A stretch of 64,000 bases of DNA, taken from contig NC_091122.1 of the NCBI RefSeq assembly GCF_040183065.1, positions 155,802,955 to 155,866,954 of the forward strand. The letters run 5' to 3'. Shown piece by piece: positions 58,178 to 64,000 of this stretch. Within the stretch, counting starts at the first letter, position 1, and every line of letters starts with the position of its first letter. The DNA comes from Periplaneta americana (Eukaryota > Arthropoda > Insecta > Blattodea > Blattidae). A program made the position numbers and the translations under genes. A model generated the notes under the pieces. That model did no database searches, was not told the origin of the DNA, and saw only the letters and a list, made by a program, of their open reading frames with translations.

Positions 58178-58394
58178 ACTCTTCGGTCTCTGCAAAGATA
58201 TTATAGGATCGTTGTTTACAGCTGACACAAGTTTCAGAAGACAGTCAAATTCAATTTTTAACTTTATTAAAAAGCAGTATCTGTTTTCGCGAATATTTCA
58301 TGAAAAGAAAACATGTTTCCAAGTACTAATTTTGTAACTATAAGGCTATTTCGTTGAAATCATTAAATTTCGCGATATTTCGCGGTTGAATGTC

Positions 58395-58670
58395 AAACAT
58401 TTTCTAAGTTACATTCGTGAAATCATTAATTTTCTTGGTTATCTTCGTGAAATAATCAACTTTCTAGGTTACATTCGTGAAATCATTAATTTTCTTGGTT
58501 ATCTTCGTGAAATAATCAACTTTCTAGATTACATTCGTGAAATCATTAATTTTCTAGGTTACCTTCGTTAAATCATCAACTTTCTAGGTTACCTTCGTGA
58601 AATCATTAATTTTCTGGGTTATCTTCGTGAAATCATCAACTTTCTAGGATATCTTCGTGAAATCTATATT
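58395..58670. repeat. 30-bp minisatellite
   Basis: About nine units of ttcgtgaaatcattaatttt ctaggttacc, with alternating variants (cttggttatc) that give a 60-bp higher order. The 30-bp period makes a chance open frame (58386-58571) repeating YIREIINFLG. Confidence 0.92.
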
Positions 58671-58802
58671 TCTTGCGAGCGCAATTAAGTTTTCAAACAT
58701 TTCACGTATTTCGTTAATACGAAAAAGTCACACCCATAATAAACATGAATGAAAAGCGAATGGAGAGAACACATTTTCCTACACAAACAGTGCTGATTTA
58801 TC

Positions 58803-58828
58803 CTTTTTTTTTTTTTTTTTTTTTTTTC
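58803..58828. repeat. Poly-T run
   Basis: About 25 consecutive T in the ec intron, 118 bp from the splice donor. Confidence 0.95.
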
Positions 58829-58945
58829 AAAATTTTGTAATGTTCATTTGAATAAGTACAGTATGTAGATATTTATTTACATAAAGGAGCAGCAGTTCAA
58901 TTACTACTTACGACCGCATTCAAAATAAGGAATTCATCTACTCAC

Positions 58946-59077
58946 TGGACAATCCCGAATATCCCCCATGCCTCCAGCCTTCCGCAGAAGTTGTCCAAAC
59001 ATGTCAGGATGAGCAGAACCTGGGGGATTCTGTCGGGCCTGGGCTGTCAATGCAGATGCCGACACATAATGCACCAT
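58946..59077 (-). CDS. ec: USP53/USP54 (echinus)-like protein, internal exon of the USP domain
   Basis: Exon of 132 bp, 44 codons, phase 0 at both ends: acceptor ttttttaacag|ATG, donor CCA|GTGAGT. It encodes [20 protein letters not shown] and [20 protein letters not shown], then RDCP, matching the YIS(T/S)xAL...FGxLLxxAxxMGDLRNCP part of USP53/54. The ATG is internal to the family sequence (equivalent to a V-R-Y-I position) and should not be taken as the protein start. The upstream exons with the catalytic Cys lie beyond the window. Confidence 0.92.
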
Positions 59078-59837
59078 CTGTTAAAAAATACGGAACATGA
59101 ACAAAATCCACCTAGCAGCAATGGAACTTGGTTCCGAAGAGTTTCACGTGAATACGTCTTCTACTAGAGTTATATTGGTTTTTTGATAGTGAATTCCTAC
59201 ACAGAGTTTATAAATTACCCCTTATGTTGTCCATTATTCCCATTATTTATTCTCAATTACTATAACCAACCGTTTGCAATTGAGAATGCCACTTTGATAT
59301 GAAATAAGTTATACTTAAAATAGGTCTATATGATATTATTATAATTAAGTGCTTACAATTCCCAAACATTTATTGCTACTTTTAATCTGAAACTATGTTT
59401 ATAAAACTTGAACTTCTTTAGCCTACTGTTTTATACACAGCATGTCTAGCTCCATCTTTAATCTTACAGGAACTACGCTCTGCTGAAGGGATTTCGGTAT
59501 GCAATTTGTTGCACTAAGTAATAAAAATGATAATAGCCTAATAACTGTTAAAATATTGTAAATGTAAATACAAATGGCGTACCTTCTTAAAGTTCTTTAT
59601 TATATTGTCATTTTACATAAAGGGTTCAATATAATAAGCCTTTTAGTTTTAAGCTACAAGTTTAAGTAGTATCTGTCTTACACTTTCATTTCCTGATTCG
59701 GTTACCTGGTTCTGTCACCCTGATTTCTGCAGTAATCTTTCAATATACGTACACGTATTTACGATACATAATAAAATATACGCACACTTGTAAGAAGATG
59801 TAATCAAAAGTAAATTTTTCCATTTTTTCAGTAACAG

Positions 59838-59838
59838 G

Positions 59839-59889
<51 letters not shown>
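59838..59889. repeat. (ATT)n microsatellite
   Basis: About 17 ATT units. Confidence 0.97.
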
Positions 59890-59891
<2 letters not shown>

Positions 59892-60166
59892 TACTAGTAT
59901 TATCATACAACTAACTACTACTGTTATAGGTTCTTTAATGATATGAACTACGTCTAGCATCTGTGAAATTCATGACGGAAATAACATTTCGTGAGATAAG
60001 TTCGAGGATTAGCCTTGGGATTACCTAACATTCGCCTTACAATTGGGAAAAACTCTGAGAAATCAAATCGATTATTAATCCATGCGGATTTTGAACCCAC
60101 GGCAGAATGGAACCTCTGAACACGAATCACAGTATCTTGTTAACCCCTAGATCACGCTGATGTCTT

Positions 60167-60167
60167 T

Positions 60168-60201
<34 letters not shown>
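60167..60201. repeat. (ATC)n microsatellite
   Basis: About eleven ATC units. Confidence 0.95.
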
Positions 60202-60202
<1 letters not shown>

Positions 60203-60713
60203 AGTAACATCGTATATAGCCAGTTCATAGCAAAATGGCTTTAATTGTTGTTTATTTATAAATAAAATAAATAATTTTGCTGTGCTGACGTTTGAATAAC
60301 CCTGTATTTTATCAATATGCAAATGAGAACAATTATATGACGTGTAATAAGAGAATACAATAAGATGACCATAATCGCCACAAATAACGTGGAAAAGAAT
60401 TTGAAGATCTGTATTTAGATAATAATTAAAAGAAGTAATCATTAATTCTAATTCCATCCTTTTCTTCTTTGTGTAGATTATTGTAGGCCCTACTGGTTTT
60501 CATAATCGATATTTTATAGGAGTCGGTAGGATATCATTCGCATCTCTACTATGGTCTACATAATATTTTTACAAAATAATTTGAAGTTTTGCGATAATTT
60601 TTTACCTTTCGATGTGCTATTCTATTTCATAAGTAGCTGATTTGTTCTGGAAATGGTTGGTTAGGCTCTGGTAAACTGATGAGAAGGTTAGTTCTCTGCT
60701 TCAGAATTAATGT

Positions 60714-60960
60714 GTTTTTTTAGTTGGTTATTTAACGACGTTGTATCAACTACTAGGTTATTCAGTGTCGATGAGATTGGTGGTAGTGAGATGATTCGCC
60801 GAGGATTCGCCATATATTACCTGGCATTCACCTTACGGTTGGGGAAAACCTCGGAAAAAACCCAACCAGGTAATCAGCCCAAGCGGGGATCGAACCCGCG
60901 CCCGAGCGCAACTTCAGATCGGCAGGCAAGCGCCTTAACCGACTGAGCCACGCCGATTGT
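60714..60960 (-). repeat. tRNA-derived SINE family A, complete, with target duplication
   Basis: Reverse-oriented full-length copy. The head is at the right (ggcgtggctcagtcggttaa, gcgggttcgatccccgcttg when inverted) and the 3' tail with a T-run at the left. Direct repeats gaattaatgt flank it (60704-60713 and 60961-60970). It is better preserved than the copies at 500 and 12691. The tail stem is partly degraded here. Confidence 0.92.
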
Positions 60961-61420
60961 GAATTAATGTTCGTTCCACCCACTATATTACTATAAAATT
61001 ATTCAGAACTGTTATTTTAAAAGAAGAGAATAGATAATTTTTGTCGAATGTTCCATTCTGTGAAGTCGTTAATTGCAAGTACATTTACAATGAAAAGAAC
61101 ATATTAAGTGGGGAACAAAGTGCATTCCTTTTGAATATTCCAAAGACAATAAACAAAGTACTACACGACATTTCATACAAGTTGAGAGGATGCGAAGGCA
61201 TGTCTTTCCCCTTCTACTTGCCCTGAGTCCGTCACTATAACAGGCCGGTAGCTGTTACCTCTTATACCTGCACCCCCCAAGTTGTACACACAAGAAAATA
61301 AAATATTAAATAAAGTACATAAATGGATATAAAATACAGTGACACAGATATTTGACAATTACATGTTTCAGTATATTTTAGTGTCGTTTTTACAACATTT
61401 TCAACTAATAATTAATTAAA

Positions 61421-61676
61421 TTTTTTTATTTTATTGGGTTATTTTACGACGCTGTATCAACATCTAGGTTATTTAGCGTCTGAATGATATGAAGGTGATA
61501 ATGCCGGTGAAATGAGTCCGGGGTCCAGCACCGAAAGTTACCCAGCATTTGCACATATTGGGTTGAGGGAAAACCCCGGAAAAAACCTCAACCAGGTAAC
61601 TTGCCCCGACCGGGATTCGAACCCGGGCCACCTGGTTTCACAGCCAGACGCGCTGACCGTTACTCCACAGGGATGC
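61421..61676 (-). repeat. tRNA-derived SINE family B, complete
   Basis: Reverse orientation. The head (inverted: gtggagtaacggtcagcgcg, then gggttcgaatcccggtcggg) is followed by the body accccggactcatttcaccg and the tail with gacgct/agcgtc pairing. A- and B-box-like motifs are intact. The A-rich end is at the left. No certain target duplication. Confidence 0.9.
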
Positions 61677-61915
61677 TAGTTTGTATTATGAAGTCAGGGA
61701 GGAGTGACACAATGCAGATTGTTCCGTCGTTTATGCTGTAGAGTAGCAACTAGCAGTGAAGAAAACATTTATCTTCTGCTGTCGGTAGCTTTTTAATGTG
61801 CCACTTGATATAAACAACAATGAAATGAAATACAAACGCTTAGTATAGATTTTCGAAATCTAGATTACCGGTAAACGTTTTCAATAATAAGGATTTTCAC
61901 TATGTTCAAAGTCAA

Positions 61916-62492
61916 TTAGTCGAACGTTAGTAAGATGGACAGTAGCATCTTCCCCTTCACGGATGGTAAAGAGTGTGAGTAGAGGGGAAAGCCTATCAAC
62001 CAAACTGAAATGGGGATTAGAAGAGAATCTTCTTCCATTTCAGTATTTTGTCTATACCATCCTTTCAGATGAAGGTAAAATGTTAAATATATTTTATTGG
62101 CTGTATTGGAAGGTTGGAAGATTGCAATCAAAGACGCACTGCAGAACAGAAAAAGAAGCGAACCAGGACTGGCAAGACCCAAATCATCTCGCCAAGATGG
62201 GTCTGCGCGATCCAATAGGGCCTCTTTACCTGTCCTAGGATGCCAAGACATGTTTACCTGTCCTGTCACAAAATTCTGAGATAATTTCGAAGAAATACTG
62301 CAAAGCCATCTCTTTTGAAAGCAAACTACGAGTGCAACAAAAGGCATGGTCGGATGGATACACTATTGCCATTCTCCCCGTTACAAAGCAAGCCCATTTA
62401 GCTCCCCTTCGAGTTACAGACAGGTGGAGAGAGGCTTTTACAGGTAACTTTTCTTCCTTAGGGTAGCTGGGGTGCCTTTGTTCCGCCCACAC
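61916..62492 (-). other. Unrecognised minus-strand frames, probably repeat-derived
   Basis: Two overlapping minus-strand frames (143 and 85 codons) in a stretch with higher GC than its surroundings. They read MWAEQRHPSYPKEEKLPVKA, WACFVTGRMAIVYPSD and ALQYFFEIISEFCDRTGKHV in one frame, and SWHPRTGKEALLDRADPSWR in the other. No domain is recognised. The composition suggests an interspersed repeat or a degraded element rather than an ec exon. Confidence 0.3.
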
Positions 62493-62499
62493 GGTGCAG

Positions 62500-63770
62500 G
62501 GTGGAGGAACTTATTTATTTCTAACTAGGGGAGTAAAGCCATTTCGGTAGAAACGGGATACAAGTGCATGGATTAGAGAAGTAATTTCATAGAGAAAACA
62601 GGTTTCTCCGTAACTTGAAAACGGCGCGAGTTAAAAGTTTCGTATTCGTTTAACAGAAAAGGATAACGGTTGTTAATTTGTCGAGGAAATCTTCATGATA
62701 ATAACTTAGGTTCTGCAGGCTATATACAGAATGACCCACATAAATCTTAACCATTTTCATTACTTACAATATTGTCTTGTGGAAGTCAGTGATATTGAAT
62801 CTTAATGAATCTTATCATCAGTATTATCATAGTGGCTCTCGGAGAATCAGTATGAGTGATCATAGTTGAAATTAACACACGAGTATCTCCACTATTGTGG
62901 AATCGATGGCTGAGAACCAGACTGTTCTAAGTCCAACTTTTTATAAGAAAGAAACCTGTGTTTCATTGTGTTCCAGTTCTTGTCTGCATATATGAATCGA
63001 ACAAAATTGTAAATATTCCTCTACATAAGGTTGCTATGAAGCTATTCCAAATTGTTTCATGAAGCTTTGAATGTCAGGAGCTTAAAATAACTCTCCTGAA
63101 AAAAAAAATAGTGAAATGGACTTTGAACAGTCTGGTTCTGGGCCATCGGAATGTTGAGTAGAGCTAGGACTTTGATGGCAGTGTATCTTTTTTCTGGTAA
63201 GCCAGAAATATAGCTGCTTTAATAATTACATGTTTCATGATAAATGGAGTGTTTTAAGACATATTATTCTTTAGGAAATTTTTTTGTATTATTTCCTCTT
63301 AAGAGCATGTTTATTCTATTCGGTCATTTTTGGGGTATTTTTTGTTACTTTTGGTCATAAATCCCTATCAAAACCGTTATTTTACTTTTTATATCCTTTG
63401 AAGGGAATTTATGGACATACTGACAAGGTCATAAATGAAAAGATGAAGAAAGTTTTACATAAAAATGTAGAATATACAGTGATATGTTCCATATAACAAT
63501 TTTCACAGGAGCTAATTGACAGTGATATAGTGACAAGTAATATTGTATATTTTAAGTATACCCTTTTTTCTTTAAGTTGCGATAGAAAGGACATTTCGCA
63601 TGTAGGCTATAAGGCTCTGTTAGCCTACAATCGTCTGAATTTCAATTCTGAAAATTTGGTATTGTAGACTACAATTCAGTAAGTGAAAATGCAAATTAAC
63701 AAAGACTAACTGATGGAAACTACGTCAGGTAAAATAATGTATGTATAATTATTTAGACAAAATTAATGCC
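62500..63770. other. AT-rich spacer, nothing recognised
   Basis: No gene, RNA or element recognised; small frames on both strands overlap. Confidence 0.5.
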
Positions 63771-63775
63771 ACATG

Positions 63776-63778
63776 AAA

Positions 63779-63845
<67 letters not shown>

Positions 63846-63847
63846 AT
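63776..63847. repeat. (AAAT)n microsatellite
   Basis: About 18 AAAT units. Confidence 0.97.
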
Positions 63848-64000
63848 GTTATTTAGTATAGTTTAATGTTGGTATTGGAATCCAGTTTTAACAATTTTAT
63901 TACTATACTATGTTCCATAGTCTCTGACAGAAGACGTTAACATTGCCAGCAGAGGAGGAGAGCAGAATTGTTATTCAACCAATGACAGACGTCTCATTCC

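Larger units (their letters stand above)
56292..58945 (-). other. ec: ec intron of 2.7 kb
   Basis: GT-AG intron (donor CCA|GTGAGT at 58946/58945, acceptor at 56292). It contains an AAT array, an imperfect hairpin, a MITE with a target duplication, a 30-bp minisatellite and a poly-T run. The stretch 56690-57240 (gcaatgggtatatacccggt, and repeated ttcactgacacaaca) looks like an interspersed repeat that I cannot classify. Confidence 0.85.
59078..60703. other. ec upstream intron or flank, AT-rich
   Basis: Holds an ATT array (59838-59889) and an ATC array (60167-60201). No further USP exon was found on the minus strand here, so the next upstream exon is probably beyond 64000. Confidence 0.55.

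Noticed and set aside
58386-58571. Repetitive peptide YIREIINFLG
   Set aside because: Produced by a 30-bp minisatellite inside an intron; no start context or homology.
61600-61676. Functional tRNA gene at the SINE B head
   Set aside because: A and B boxes are present, but the sequence continues into the SINE body, and other genomic copies share the same body and tail.

Overview
The window is nuclear DNA of an insect, most likely a cockroach; Periplaneta americana is my inference from the retroelement and SINE families, not something I could test. Evidence: one conserved spliced gene with GT-AG introns, many non-LTR retrotransposon fragments, tRNA-derived SINEs, DD34D mariner, DD82E IS630-type and hAT-type transposons, Penelope-like remnants, a 48-bp satellite and many trinucleotide microsatellites. 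There are no bacterial operons, rRNA genes or CRISPR arrays.

Layout. 1-24.5 kb is a repeat-built tandem duplication. The block at 1-3380 recurs at 12192-15571 with no difference that I can see. Each copy (SINE, two LINE remnants) is followed by an array of a 48-bp satellite (3430-6302 and 15622-19385) and then by a diverged (about 93% by eye) right flank holding a dead mariner. In the second copy the mariner is split by a hAT-like element. 24.5-36.3 kb is a field of decayed elements: an R1-like reverse transcriptase split by a hAT-like insertion, a SINE split by a related hAT-like insertion, a 5'-truncated I-like retroelement with its target duplication intact, an IS630-type transposase remnant, and two hammerhead-ribozyme-like termini of Penelope-like elements (8.1 kb and 36.3 kb).

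37.5-59.1 kb holds the one host gene, on the minus strand: the 3' four coding exons of the USP53/USP54 (Drosophila echinus) homologue, in phase across all three introns and about 1,798 residues long within the window. Its 5' exons, with the N-terminal half of the USP domain, lie beyond base 64000. Its introns are filled with mobile DNA: a foldback-like element around an RNase H fragment, a 1.9-kb DD82E transposon nested exactly at a TA inside a LINE, and several MITEs with recognisable inverted repeats.

59.1-64 kb is AT-rich flank with two SINEs and microsatellites. The most unusual items are the mosaic-identity duplication around a codon-length satellite, the nested DD82E element, the foldback-like composite, the hammerhead-like Penelope termini, and a stem-loop tail shared by three different SINE families.
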